Position numbers and translations under genes: made by a program. The notes beneath the pieces were generated by a model. It had not been told where the DNA came from and ran no database searches. It saw nothing but the letters and a program-made list of their open reading frames with translations. Positions 6,171-6,180 of a stretch of DNA of 6,180 bases are shown here, piece by piece (within the stretch, counting starts at the first letter, position 1; every line of letters starts with the position of its first letter). The stretch is from NCBI GenBank assembly GCA_964631965.1, contig CAZWAR010000142.1, positions 1 through 6,180 of the forward strand. The letters run 5' to 3'. The DNA comes from CAIQPS01 sp964631965. Lineage in GTDB: Bacteria > Actinomycetota > Thermoleophilia > RBG-16-64-13.

Positions 6171-6180
6171 TCGACCCTAG

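Overview
The window is GC-rich, and every supported gene lies on the minus strand, so transcription runs from high to low coordinates. The codon bias toward G/C in third positions, GTG starts, strong GGAGG-type ribosome binding sites and stop/start overlaps fit a high-GC bacterium. A member of Actinomycetota is my best guess, from style rather than from any marker gene.

The upstream part (6156 to 2105) is a tightly packed run of four genes: carbamate kinase (arcC), a Ste24/CAAX-type M48 membrane metalloprotease, a ten-helix EamA/DMT exporter, and a stand-alone formyltransferase that resembles the hydrolase domain of 10-formyltetrahydrofolate dehydrogenase more than ordinary methionyl-tRNA formyltransferase. 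The gaps are 1 nt, then two successive 4-base ATGA overlaps, so this looks like one translationally coupled operon. A broken GNAT acetyltransferase relic follows (2108 to 1812). Its N-terminal side carries two in-frame TGA codons, and its C-terminal acetyl-CoA-binding half is still readable.

The downstream part (1689 to 1) is the N-terminal 563 codons of carB, the large subunit of carbamoyl-phosphate synthetase, cut by the window edge just as the second ATP-grasp half begins. carA is not beside it on the upstream side.

The most interesting signal is the short carB leader. At 1733-1704 it can fold into a 10-bp hairpin with bulges only on the 5' strand and a terminal CCGUGA loop. This closely matches the PyrR-binding loop consensus of pyrimidine operons, and its 3' strand contains the start of the carB Shine-Dalgarno sequence. 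A promoter-like pair with a 17-bp spacer would start the transcript right at the base of this hairpin. A second inverted repeat overlaps the 5' strand of the hairpin and the -10 region, so it could be an operator or a competing fold. Together these suggest that carB begins its own pyrimidine-regulated unit, controlled by PyrR/UMP at the level of translation. Carbamoyl phosphate links the two ends of the window: carB makes it, and arcC interconverts it with carbamate and ATP.
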